Shown: piece after piece, positions 10,508 through 20,731 of the stretch
How the letters are laid out: every line of letters starts with the position of its first letter
How positions within the stretch are numbered: the stretch's first letter is position 1
Assembly: GCA_025991245.1 (NCBI GenBank)
Contig: BQMJ01000070.1
Coordinates: 100,156-164,155 of the forward strand
Direction: 5' to 3'
Length of the DNA stretch: 64,000 nt
From: Galdieria partita
Lineage: Eukaryota > Rhodophyta > Bangiophyceae > Galdieriales > Galdieriaceae
Translations under genes and position numbers: made by a program
Notes under the pieces: generated by a model
Told to the model about the DNA's origin: nothing
The model's input: only the letters and a program-made list of their open reading frames with translations
Database searches by the model: none

Positions 10508-12498
10508 CTAAGTATTGGCTCTCAACTGTTCTAAACTTGCTGAAATGTCAGTTGCCACGAATTGCTTTGGCGACACGTGCTCTCGTTCTCTACTACTCTC
10601 ATAGGCATTGAATGTTACATTACAAGCTTTTCGATTATTCAAAGAATGCAACACTACATCTGCCAAGTCTGCATGACTTATATACTTGTCATCTTGTATC
10701 AGTTCTTGGTCGACAATAGTTGGCTTAAGACCACCTATTATTGAAAGAAATTGGAATCTTCGTGTCCTTTATATTTTCCATACTTACCAGGTCGATCAAT
10801 ACATTTCCCCGAACGAATAATACAATAAGTCAGTCCAGAGTTCCGAAGTGCAATTTCTCCTCGAAGTTTCCAAACTATCGGAATGTCATCAGTCAATTCC
10901 TTCCATCACATAGAAATGTATTTGAGACTATTCTCTGGAATTGGATGACTCCATACCTTGAGCTTCTCAGGACGCAAAAATTTCCCAACATCGGTACAAG
11001 ATATCATGATAAATTCAGGTTCTTGTTGTTTTCGATAAGCTTTGATATAGTCGATAGCAAGATAAAAGCCATCATCTTGATCCTGCTTCGATGCTTTCAC
11101 AAAATTGATTGCCAATTGATAAACTTCACTCAAGTTGATTTCCTCTGTGACCCGTACTGGACGTAAAATTCCTTCTTTAGGAACTGCCACAAATTTTGAA
11201 AAAGGAAGTCTTATTGTCAACCATTTGTTTGGCACAGTTCGGAAACGTGCCTTTGACAGAATGAGTAGATCATTGAATATTGCTCACACAATCACATACC
11301 AAGTATTCCACTTGAGCATTGTCACCCGAACGAGTTCTTAACTCAAGGCCATACGTCTTTCCATCCCCGATGCAACGAATGATAAGACCTTCAAATTCTT
11401 CCAGGTCGTATTGGTCTATCTTGGAAGCAATTTCTGCAGTTCCACCGTCCGCATCAAAAATCTTCCCAGTGAAAACTGCGTTATTTCTAGCGTTTTGCAT
11501 ATATTCTATTTTGGGAGGTCTCTTTTGTAACCCAACGGAAGCCAAACGACTACGAAATTCATCGAGCACAGGTTTCCAACTCTCAAAGTCTGTCTTTCTG
11601 TCAAATTTGAATAGAGTCACTTTTGAGGACTAGAGGAATAAAAATAATGAAAACACAACATGAAAAGAATACTCACTTCCTCACTACCATACTGTTGAAA
11701 TTTGGAATCATGCAAGGCCTTGATAACATTTTGTAATCCATTGAATTCCACAGATTCCGTTTCTTTTGAATCAGAAGCTCCAACTGCCCAAATGACCTAA
11801 AAACATATCAGACTGAAAATATTTTTGGTTTGTACAATTACCTTGTCCACATTTTCCATGGCATCATATAAACTTGAAAGTTCTCTCACATCTCCTTTAG
11901 CAAACGTACATCCTGTTCCAACTGCATCCAGGGTGGAGCTATACAAGTTTCTTACCAATACTCTAATGACAGCCTTGAAAATAAAAAAGCCTCGTTTTTC
12001 AATAGCTTACCGAACCCGATATCCTCTTAACAATAGTTTCTTGGTAATAATATTCCCGATTCTTCCAGTAGCTCCTAGTACCAAGACTTGATAGTTCCTG
12101 GACCATTCATCTGTTTCAGGATAATAAACGTCTTCCAAAGGAGCCACATCTTCGTCATCAACTAGTCTAGTAAGTCTTCTAAAACCCAGCAACAGCTGAA
12201 TCATTTGAGAAAAAATATTGCCGATGCGAAAACTAGTACCATCAGGGCTAGAGGAGGAAGGATTTGGTTGTGAAGCAAATACAAACAACTTGGAACTTGG
12301 CAAGCTGGGTCTACGAAGGAATAAGAATTGGGGCCAAACACCACAAGCAATAAAACGACGTGAGCTAGAAAAGCATCACCACAAATATGTTATGGATAAC
12401 CAGAAAAGAGAGTTGTACAAGTTGTACCTTTTCGACTTGTAGCAAATGATTTGTCCAGTCCAACAACAATTAGATATAAAATATGCTGTGATAGTCAT
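10508..12498 (-). CDS. HCF173: HCF173-like photosystem II assembly factor (SDR with inserted CIA30 domain)
   Basis: Eight exons on the minus strand: 12498-12428, 12364-12011, 11962-11842, 11796-11677, 11629-11300, 11250-10957, 10899-10788, 10734-10508 (542 aa). Introns are 45 to 63 bp and every phase closes. The N-terminus looks like a plastid transit peptide (Ser/Arg-rich, few acids). An atypical short-chain dehydrogenase Rossmann motif, LVLGATGRIGN, lies near residue 120. A CIA30 domain follows (TLFKFDRKTDFESWK ... KWLTIRLPFSKFVAV), after which the SDR fold resumes (LRNSGLTYCIIRSG). This SDR-CIA30-SDR order is that of Arabidopsis HCF173, which binds and activates psbA mRNA for D1 translation. 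The plant protein acts on plastid mRNA; the same role here is an inference. A second PSII factor, HCF107-like, lies 2.2 kb away. Confidence 0.87.
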
Positions 12499-12563
12499 CT
12501 GAAACTGTGTTGTTGATAAGTGTTCTTACAGGAAACCCACAATTCCAGTTGGCAAAGCACTCA

Positions 12564-13198
12564 ATGAATGGTCAGGAGATCAACGACGAGCTCCGAATGT
12601 TAGGAAGACTCGATGTTGTAAAACTTGATCTCCTAGTTCAATCAAGCATACTGACCAATGGCGAGAAAACCTCAGAAATATAGACAACATTTTTGTTATT
12701 TGTGTTTAAAAAAGATGAAACTTTCAATAATAGAGTGGATCAAGTATGAAAAGAGAATTATTATACCAAGCTATTGATCCCGTGAAAGTTACAACCTGCC
12801 GTCACTCGTTGCACAGATTTGCTCTCAATATAGTCCTATGATGAAGGAAAGTTTGTAGAGTGTTCATATTCGCAAAACATCGTATTTGATATAGTTGATC
12901 CGCTATGGCCTTTGCTTTCATTTCTAACCGAGTCTTTCGTTGTCTGTAGAAGGAAACTGTTGTTGAAGACATTCCAGAGAGTATATTTGTAGAATGTATT
13001 CAAGTAGGAACAGAGTGGAATTCTGACTAGTTCTCCTAGAAGATTGGAAACAAAGTGATGACTCGAAATCCTCAAGGAGATTCTCCCAATATTGATGCCT
13101 CGAGAGCTACTACTTGTTTTGTGAATTTTCAATATTCACAAGTGTATGAGAAGACTTCTAGAAATTTGTTTTTAGAATGCGCACTAGTAGTGATATAA
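12564..13198 (+). CDS. Unrecognised small protein, five-exon model
   Basis: Reading frame and splice sites suggest exons 12564-12617, 12734-12781, 12834-12881, 12950-13003 and 13040-13198, all joined in phase 0, giving 120 residues. The exons read as ordinary protein (for example KRELLYQAIDP, YDEGKFVECSYSQNI, EDIPESIFVEC, RATTCFVNFQYSQVYEKT). Two introns are unusual: the first is 116 bp and the fourth only 36 bp. I recognise no family. The two repeated 'FVEC' patterns (in exons 3 and 4) are the only internal similarity. The start is only 65 bp from the divergent HCF173-like start. The coding strand is likely right, but individual junctions, above all the first and fourth introns, need transcript support. 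Confidence 0.45.
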
Positions 13199-13449
13199 AG
13201 AAAGTGAGAATCTATGAAATCCTATTGAAATTCCATGTATAGCGTTGTCTTGAAAGAGTAACCCAATCATTGTCCTTGAGTTTACTTTGAACAATTTGGC
13301 TATCAAACAACTTATACAGTCAAACCAATAGCATCAAATCATTGTTAGAATGTGACAAACCAATGGAGATTTGTTCAAAGAGAGTGGAAAGGAGCTTCTG
13401 CCGCAATTCGAGTTGCTGTTAGACATTTTGTCACAAACTTTTGGCCTAT

Positions 13450-14025
13450 ATGGTATATATCTCTATATTGTTGTTTTCTCTGCAACTTACAAGTTTTTGG
13501 TTTAGTTTCATTTTCTTCTTCTCATCAGTCGTCAAGGGAAGGTTCGTTTAGCCAAATGGTTGGAACCCTATTCCCAAAAGGAGCGGACGAAGATTTCTCA
13601 AGAACTTGCCACCCTTTTAACTGCAAGGTCCAATAAAATGTGCAACTTTATAGAGTGGAGAGATTTAAAGGTTGTCTATAGAAGGTATATACTTTTCTCT
13701 TTGTATTTTTACTGTAGATTCTTTTGATTTTCTTAGATATGCAAGTCTCTTTTTCGTTGCTGGAGTAGACTCGTCGGATAATGAATTGATAACTCTCGAG
13801 ATAATACATCATTATGTTGAGTGCTTGGACAAATATTTTGGAAATGTTTGTGAACTGGACTTGATATTCAATTTTAGCAAAGCATATTACATATTAGATG
13901 AGATATTGTTGGCAGGAGAGCTTCAAGAGTCCAAACGAGGCAACGTATTACGTGCGATACAAGCCTCCGATAATATGGCAGAAAAACATCCAGAAGACCC
14001 AAAACATAGTGTTCGAGGTTACTGA
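13450..14025 (+). CDS. AP1S: Clathrin adaptor complex sigma subunit (AP-1/AP-2 type)
   Basis: Model: 13450-13452, 13506-13684, 13737-14025 (156 aa, the family's usual length). The first coding exon holds only the ATG, followed by a 53-bp intron. Exon 2 then continues [18 protein letters not shown], the sigma-adaptin N-terminal signature. Further conserved blocks are [40 protein letters not shown] and [21 protein letters not shown]. The longin-like sigma subunit belongs to the heterotetrameric AP core and helps bind dileucine cargo signals on trans-Golgi or plasma-membrane vesicles. AP-1 is slightly favoured by the '[15 protein letters not shown]' tail. The next gene starts 39 bp downstream on the same strand. 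Confidence 0.92.
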
Positions 14026-14064
14026 TAGAGAAAGTGGGACTCCCATCCTTTCCGAAAAAAGGGA

Positions 14065-14643
14065 ATGCTCGAGGAGATGGTGATTTGCTGCTCCAGTGGT
14101 AGGAGAGTTACTCATCATGAGATAAACGAAAAGGTGTCTTTTGAGTCAACTGCTTTTATTTGCCATAATAACTTGTTCCGTCGTTTGTTGTACAACGTGG
14201 ACTCCAGAAAACAATCACGTAACTGGCAATCTAGAACAGCAAAGTGTAGTCAACAGGTTTGTTGCGTCTTGAAATCCAATCCGTTCTTTCAAAAGCTATC
14301 TCTTATCCAATCACTTGAAAACAGCTTGGAGAAGATGTGGAAAAAAAGTGATATGGGTTCATTGGAAAGGAACTGGGAAGAGCAACAGAAGAGAGTGGAG
14401 TATATTCAGTGTTCTGCGTGTAAAACGGTATATCCAGTCAAAGCAGATATGTTTGGAGAAAAAGGAAGATATGTGCGTTGTATAGTTTGTGGAAAGTTGT
14501 GGTTGCAGCTGCCTCAAGATGTGAAACTATTGGAGGAGAATATGGAAACAAAGGAACTCTCGGAGGAAGATTGGGAACAGTGGAAGTTAGTCAGAATGAG
14601 GAAGATGTCATCCTATAGTCCTACAGTGGATTCCAAGGATTGA
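14065..14643 (+). CDS. MJ0042-type zinc-ribbon protein
   Basis: A 192-residue protein. Residues about 113-150 contain two CxxC knuckles, IQCSACKTVYPV and VRCIVCGKLW, separated by a GxxGRYVRC turn. This is the pattern of the bacterial MJ0042/zinc-ribbon family, in which a treble ribbon binds one zinc. The N-terminal 100 residues are basic and Ser/Arg/Cys-rich and could be an organelle-targeting sequence; if so the protein probably works in the plastid. No catalytic domain is visible. A second ATG at 14077 is also in frame. The gene lies 39 bp after the AP sigma gene and converges on the HCF107-like gene with 96 bp between stops. Confidence 0.75.
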   Translation: MLEEMVICCSSGRRVTHHEINEKVSFESTAFICHNNLFRRLLYNVDSRKQSRNWQSRTAKCSQQVCCVLKSNPFFQKLSLIQSLENSLEKMWKKSDMGSLERNWEEQQKRVEYIQCSACKTVYPVKADMFGEKGRYVRCIVCGKLWLQLPQDVKLLEENMETKELSEEDWEQWKLVRMRKMSSYSPTVDSKD

Positions 14644-14739
14644 AATGGGCAAAGTTTAGTGAAAACAGAGGTTGAATTCTGTTTCACTTGTATCGTTCGG
14701 TTAGTCTTTCAACTTTTACAGTGTACAGTAAAAACCTTT

Positions 14740-16750
14740 TTACTCTTCTCCAAAGAAAGATGGCCCTTCCAAATTTTCCTGTAAAATAGAATTGTCTACT
14801 CCTACAGGCGAGGAACGAATATCTACTAATTCGGACTGTTCAGGAAGAGGCGTTTCTAAAACACCAACCTCAATGGAACCCAGTAGAAGCAATGCAGTTA
14901 ATCCTATTAATATAGTTACTTGAGCTACACGACTAGATAATCGGTCGGCAAATCCTCCTAAGAAATACACCCATTGACAATAGTCGATAGAAAGATTAGA
15001 TTGATAATAACACAAGTCATCTCCTTCTGATAAACTTTTCGGAAGCTTGGAAACAAAATACCATTCTGGTGGTGCTTGCGGAATGTTTTCTTTCGTTCTT
15101 TTGGGTAACTGCCATCCAAATAGAAGAGCTGCCACACTTCTATCTTCCTCATAACGTTCATTGAACCATTCCATAAACAAACGAACATCTTCCGAAGAAC
15201 GCCTTTCCGCCCATTGTAGAACTTTTCTCAAATCTTGCATTCCTCTCTGTTGTAATATTATTCTTAAATTTTGGTCATCTTTGGCTCTGGTTGATAACCA
15301 CTCTAAAACGATTCTAATATCTGACTCCGACTTCCTCTCAACCATTTTGCCTAACATGAACAATCTCTCTCCTAAATGACTTGTTTCCTTATAAGATGGA
15401 TCCATTACTTTCCATTCCACAGAATCTGGTAAGTGACCAAGGCGCCTCTCTAACAAAGTCCAACCACGTAAAATGGCGAGACTTTGAGGCTATGAGTACA
15501 TCAGTTAGCATATTGAAATAACAAGATACAAAGCTTACGGAATAACGGAATCCTTTCTCATACAACTCTCTTGCTTTGTATATATTCCCTATGCTTTCTT
15601 CCATTTTTGCCCAAGCGTGAAAGATGGGAGCATGAAAAGGATCCAATTCGCTTCCTTTTTGAAATAAAAATCTCGCATGTTCATAATTTTCACATTCCGC
15701 TTCAAACATTGCATAAGCTTGATACGTAGGAACTGAAGTAGGACAAATTTTCAAGGCAGACTCAAAACATGACAACGCACTTTGTCTATTTCCAAGTTTT
15801 CCCTGTGCTACTGCCATTGCTTGCCAAGCTTGATAATATTCAGGATGGACAGCAACTGCCTTTTCAAACAGAACAACTGCATCATTCCACTTACATTTAC
15901 GTGAAAATAATACTCCTCTTGCTTGCAATAAGTATGGATTATGAGGATCCTTTTCCAGACCTGTCTTCATCAACATTTCTGCTCTATCTAAATTTCCTTG
16001 CCTTTCTTCTAAAAGTGCATAGGATTGCCAAGAGACTCCATCAGAGGGATCGGTTTCAATACATTGCTCAAAAAGTTCTCGAGCCTTGGTTAGATTACCA
16101 CATCTTTCTTCGAAAATAGCCCAGGCATGAAACAAATGTTTGTTCTTAGAGTCTACTTCTATTCCTCTCCTAAAGACATATCTGGCCACTTCCCAATGAC
16201 CACGTTGTGCTTCCAATCGTCCCCAAGACAAGAAACACCGACTACGAATATCCAGTGAACAATTTTCATTTTCAGCACAACTTTCAAACAACTGCCTCGC
16301 AGTTGCCCAATTCTTCTGTTTCCATTCTTCCATACCTCTTGTGAAGAGAGTTCGGTAATGGCCGTCTAAATGTCTTCTTTGCGTATCTCCAACTCTAGTA
16401 GAACTTTTATCAAGTGAACTTGTTGTGAACGGAGCTTTACAATTGGGCCTCTTTCTCTTTTTGTGAAGCTTTTTCAGTTTGCGGTTGGAGTCATTGCTAG
16501 GCTTGCCTGGTGTTTCCCCACTTGCTTCTTGCATTCGAACCAATGAACTTGTATCAGATAACACAACTGCTGACTTGTTGCTAGTATGTTCTACTGGAGA
16601 GGTAAACCACTTGTTTCTTCCGATAGTTGGCATCAAGTTACTGTTATTCGAACACTGAAACCAGTCACGTTTCCAAATTCCACAGGGACTGTAACCTTGA
16701 AAAATATGAATAAATAGAGTTTTTCTTTGACTAGTAGTGTAACAACTCAT
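14740..16750 (-). CDS. HCF107: HCF107-like HAT/TPR RNA-binding protein
   Basis: Two exons, 16750-15539 and 15489-14740, with a 49-bp intron give 653 residues, close to the length of plant HCF107. The N-terminal 150 residues are Ser/Lys-rich and suit a transit peptide. They are followed by about eleven consecutive half-a-TPR repeats (for example AWAIFEERCGNLTKARELFEQ, SYALLEERQGNLDRAEMLMK, AYAMFEAECENYEHARFLFQ). Near the C-terminus is a hydrophobic segment, TILIGLTALLLLGSIEVGVL, which fits a membrane anchor. In plants HCF107 stacks its HAT repeats on the psbH 5' end, protecting it and enabling translation. RNA binding here is inferred from the repeats; the plastid target is not visible. Confidence 0.88.
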
Positions 16751-17475
16751 GCTTTCTGAAAGTTACGTTGGAAGCTTTCAAAACAATCAGTAGCCGTCCA
16801 TGAAATCCATATTTCAATATGTGGTAAGCACCACACGTTTAGCCCATGTTGTGTGACAACAACTTGTATGTATATATGACAAAAGTTCTTACAATATTGT
16901 TGGTTATATATTATTGCTAGCTCCATCTTTTGAATACTGATGTGCTTTTGAAACAATCAAGGCCTTTGGAAAGGAATTCAAGAGTAAGCAGAAAGTGAAC
17001 TGAAAACAAAGCAACCAGCTTAGTATGTGGGCTTTGCAGATGGTTGTTGGAGTTATTTCTTTATAGTTTTCTATATCACAATACAGCCAAGCTATTGAGA
17101 ACATTCTGTTTGAGCGAAAGCTTCTTGCAAATGTTGAAAGAGAAACAAGTGCTCAGAAATGTACGAAAATTACTATTTGATATCAACTTTGGTTGTTGAA
17201 TAAATGGATCAAGCAAACGTATGTTATGGTATGGCTTGAAAGCTGTCAGTAGAGAGTCTGTTACATGAATACACTATCTGACAACCTACGTTTCCTCGTA
17301 GAATATTATTCAGCTTTGTGACAAAAACTTGCCGTTTACTGCTCTTTACAACATCATTCTATTTATTCACCAATGAAATACATGGGTTTCTATCCACAAC
17401 TGTTGCTGTATTCTAAACATCCTGCTGAAATACGAGTACTTTTGCTTCATATGCACAAAACTTTTACCACTTCAA
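16751..17475. other. Intergenic region without a recognised gene
   Basis: A 725-bp gap lies between the start of the HCF107-like gene and the end of COA5. The open frames inside are short, have poor composition and no family similarity. The sequence is AT-rich with no RNA gene signature that I can see. It must contain the HCF107 promoter. Confidence 0.6.
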
Positions 17476-17746
17476 CTAGTAGCCTGGTACTCCTGAAATT
17501 CTTTTCCTCATATCAAACTATATATTTCAGTCTTTCTGCAAAACAAATAGGATAAAAACCTACAGCTGCCCGGCGACATTTGTAATAAGAGTCCCGCACC
17601 CCTTTACAATAATCAGAAACATCATTACCGTTACTCTTTGCACAATCTTTCAACGCTGTCTTTCTGTCAGGGTGGTTCTTTACACAGTCAGAGTTGCTAA
17701 GACATCGCACCAATTCATCAAACAGGCCTTTGCACGACTTGCCCAT
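17476..17746 (-). CDS. COA5: Cytochrome c oxidase assembly factor PET191/COA5
   Basis: Exons 17746-17564 and 17517-17476 with a 46-bp intron give a 74-residue protein, the same size as human COA5. It begins MGKSCKGLFDELVRCL and has the twin-cysteine spacing of the family (CLSNSDCVKN, CAKSNGNDVSDYCKG, SYYKCRRAA). The tiny second exon supplies the conserved FDMRKR...GVPGY end. COA5 works in the mitochondrial intermembrane space or on the inner membrane in complex IV assembly. Reading through the intron would replace the conserved tail with an unrelated end, which argues for splicing. The ATG lies only 21 bp from a divergent ATG of the methyltransferase gene, so the two share a promoter. Confidence 0.93.
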
Positions 17747-17767
17747 ATTTTCATACAGTGGTGTGAG

Positions 17768-18997
17768 ATGACATTGTCCTGCTGTTGTTTTCAATGCGGC
17801 AGACTTGTTGTTTTACGTTGTCCACAGAAAAGCAAAGGATTATGTTCGAAGAAAAGAATTCAAAGGTTTCATATTCTTCTTTCACTGAAATCCAGAATTT
17901 CGGAAAACATGAAAACTTTATTGGAAAAATACAAAATAGTAGCGTCCGATATTTCAAGGAAGAGGCACTTGCTATTGTCCCATTTTGAAGTGTTTGATAT
18001 CCTGGAATACTTGGAATCAAATTTAAGAGAAACTCATTTTATCCATTTAGAAAAACCGTTGCAAGTGCATCTTGGTTGCAAGTGGGTTTCCCAAGTGATG
18101 GTCACCGACCAAGGATTGAGCTTATACTTGGAGTCTGGATCAGTATTTTTCAGTTGGAATACTTTGACTGATTTTCTAGGGATAGACTCTCGTTATCGTC
18201 CATTTAGGGATAGAAGTTGTGAATTTACTCAAGGCTCTCATAAGAAACGCTCAAAACGTATCTCGATAGGAAATTGCAAAATACGTCCAGGTGTGCTGTT
18301 GTGGGAAGAAGAAGATGCTCTCCATTCACAAGTTAGAAGATTATCATTCTATTCTCCTTCAACAAAGCGCCCCATCACTTTAGTTCCTGTCACGAGAGGT
18401 AGTCCACCTACAGTTATTATTGGTGGTTTTACTATGCACCGAGGCTATTCGGGTACTCGTCCGATGGATCCTGGTTTGGATACACAACGAAAGATTGACT
18501 CCCTTTATCCAGTCTGTCCAAAAGGTCGAGTGCTTGATATTTGCACAGGACTGGGTTACACTGCGATAGAATTGTTGAAAAGATATCCAGACATAGAGCA
18601 ACTGATAACGATTGAAGTAGATGAGACCATGGTGTTCTTAGAAGAAGTGAATCCTTGGTCCACTGGGTTGACAGAAGAAAGTTGTGGAATTGTTCATCGC
18701 TTACTTGGTGACGCAACCAAAATATTGCCAAAAATGCCTGATAACTATTTTCAGGTGGTTATTCACGATCCTCCTGCTCAAGCGTTACAAGGAGAGTTGT
18801 ATTCTTACGACTTTTATTGTCAAATTGCGCGGATATTAAGTCCCCGTGGACAATTGTATCATTATGTAGGTAACCCAAATAGTAGGGAAGCAGGAAGACT
18901 TTATAAAGGAGTTGTGGATAGATTACATAGAGCAGGTTTTGGTTCAATTGTAGAAAAGTCCCAAGCCTGTGGAGTTGTAGGAATAAAGACAAACTGA
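17768..18997 (+). CDS. SAM-dependent methyltransferase, spermidine-synthase-like fold, archaeal-looking
   Basis: Intronless. Starting at 17768 it has 409 residues; an alternative ATG at 17909 (MKTLLEKYK) gives 362 and would match homologues lacking the Cys/Arg-rich leader, which may be a targeting peptide. Methyltransferase motif I is GRVLDICTGLGYTAIELL, with an acidic motif II loop (ITIEVDETMVFLEEV), then GDATKILP and VIHDPPAQALQGELYSYDFY, a DPP(A/Y)-type motif IV. Before the catalytic part lies a region with TVIIGGFTMHRGYSGTRPMDPG. The architecture recalls archaeal and some bacterial proteins annotated as spermidine-synthase-like methyltransferases. Substrate unknown; the DPP motif allows base or protein N-methylation as well. 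Horizontal origin is plausible but unproven. Confidence 0.82.
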   Translation: MTLSCCCFQCGRLVVLRCPQKSKGLCSKKRIQRFHILLSLKSRISENMKTLLEKYKIVASDISRKRHLLLSHFEVFDILEYLESNLRETHFIHLEKPLQVHLGCKWVSQVMVTDQGLSLYLESGSVFFSWNTLTDFLGIDSRYRPFRDRSCEFTQGSHKKRSKRISIGNCKIRPGVLLWEEEDALHSQVRRLSFYSPSTKRPITLVPVTRGSPPTVIIGGFTMHRGYSGTRPMDPGLDTQRKIDSLYPVCPKGRVLDICTGLGYTAIELLKRYPDIEQLITIEVDETMVFLEEVNPWSTGLTEESCGIVHRLLGDATKILPKMPDNYFQVVIHDPPAQALQGELYSYDFYCQIARILSPRGQLYHYVGNPNSREAGRLYKGVVDRLHRAGFGSIVEKSQACGVVGIKTN

Positions 18998-19259
18998 CCA
19001 GACCAGACCCATTGAAGGATTTCTCAAATTCTTTTCCAAAACCAAAATTCCCGCTCTTGGAGGACTTTTGAAGACAAACGCCTGAGACGCCTCTTATGGA
19101 ATTTTGAGAGAAACCCGAGCACTGGATAAAGACTTTTCTTGTTTGAGAGGAGAAATACTAAAAACAGGGAAAATTATTCATATAACACAAGTGGACGCGG
19201 AGAAATCCGTTGTTGTATGGCTTAAGTGGTTGTAACCAAGTGCAGTTCCCTTGGAATTC

Positions 19260-20614
19260 ATGCAACAGAAAAAGAATAAACAACTGGCGGAGGGGAATCG
19301 AAGTGTGAGAAGAAGTAAAAGAGGCTCCTCATATTTGGAGGAAGAAGAGAACCCAGTTTTAACTTCTCAAACAGTCAACGAAAATAACACTTTCGGACTA
19401 GAGGAAACACATATGGCGCCTTTAGCTATGACTGCCAACTTCTTGAGAGAAGAACAAACGATAAACTACAATCAAAGCGTAGACGCTCTTTTGGAAAGTA
19501 AGTAATTTGAGGCTTCTGTTCAGAATTTCGTTTAAGCTGGTCTAGATGTTCATTCTACCTCACCTAGTTCCAATCCCGACACAGCGTCGAACTCTTTGCC
19601 AAGATTATATTGGGACTTTATGGAAGACTTTCCTCCCAGTAAGGGGATGTTTCAGGATTACTCTCCAGAATCTTCCTTTAATGCCTCTCAAACAACACAA
19701 AGACGTTCAAACCATGGTCGTTATGACAATTCTCTCGGGTTCCTTACCAAAAAGTTCATTGAGCTGATTCAAAATAGTGAAGACGGTGCAATTGATTTGA
19801 ATGAGATCACTAGGCAACTCAATGTTCAAAAGAGACGAATATATGATATTACCAATGGTAAGACAGAATCACTGTTTGAAGGATGATATCTTAAATTATT
19901 TATCTAGTTCTGGAAGGCATCGGAGTAATTGAAAAGAAAGAGAAGAACATTATTGTATGGAAACGTCAAGAAGTGGAAGAGAATCCAGCCAGTATGCAAT
20001 ATAAAGACTCCATTGTAGAACAGTTGAAGCAGTTGTCTGAAGAAGAAAATGCATTGGATAAAGCCATCACCGACACTCAGAATGCTTTGAGAGAGTTGGT
20101 ATGTTCTCAAAAGGAACTCGCTTATGTTACAGTTTCAGATATACGTTCCATTCCGTCACTTCAAGGAGATACTCTGATTGCCATACGAGCTCCTCCAGGA
20201 ACAGAATTAGAAGTACCCGATCCAGAAGAAGGTATGCCACCAGGACAAAAACGGTTTCAAATATTTCTTAAAAGTAGTGGCGGTCCTATTGATTGCAGTT
20301 TGGTAGAAAGTGTAGAAGATTCCTATCCTTCCTTTGCTGACTCGCAAGACTCATCTCATCATCGTACTCCACAACATGTTTATGGAAGAGATTCTCAATC
20401 ACGACAACCGTTTTTGGATGATGTTGGAAATTTAGTTATGGGACCAGAAGTTTACTCTTCACAAGAAGGAGACTATTATACTGACTCGCATCCAAGTCAC
20501 AGTGGACAAGTATTGCGACTGTTTCCTCCTTCACCAGTAGACGTGGATTACTTGCTTGATTTTGACAAGGATTATGGAATAGCAGACCTTTACCAAGGAA
20601 ATGATGAAATATAA
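19260..20614 (+). CDS. E2F: E2F transcription factor
   Basis: Three exons, 19260-19497, 19537-19857 and 19908-20614 (introns 39 and 50 bp), give 421 residues. The winged-helix DNA-binding domain runs from [14 protein letters not shown] to NIIVWKRQ and contains the diagnostic [18 protein letters not shown] across the second splice junction. It is followed by a leucine-zipper/marked-box dimerisation region ([17 protein letters not shown]) and a Coiled-coil-marked box end ([11 protein letters not shown]). The extreme C-terminus, [16 protein letters not shown], resembles the retinoblastoma-binding peptide of E2F1-type factors (DY...GI.DLF). It should heterodimerise with a DP protein and control G1/S genes together with an RB homologue. 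The first in-frame ATG is at 19260. Confidence 0.93.
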
Positions 20615-20731
20615 TAAGCATTCTTGTATAGGAATGATTGGAAGGCATTCAATCTCATTCCCGTTGTCCAATTAGGCATCAACGAAGAAGTTGCATAAAT
20701 ACGATAAAGGAACAATATTCTTTTTTTACTT

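Noticed and set aside
12836-13132. Minus-strand frame of 98 codons
   Set aside because: It has no ATG start and its sequence is not protein-like; the plus-strand exon chain explains the open frame better.
13352-13636. Plus-strand frame running into the AP sigma gene
   Set aside because: It starts with GTG and uses another frame; the sigma-adaptin exon structure accounts for the conserved protein.
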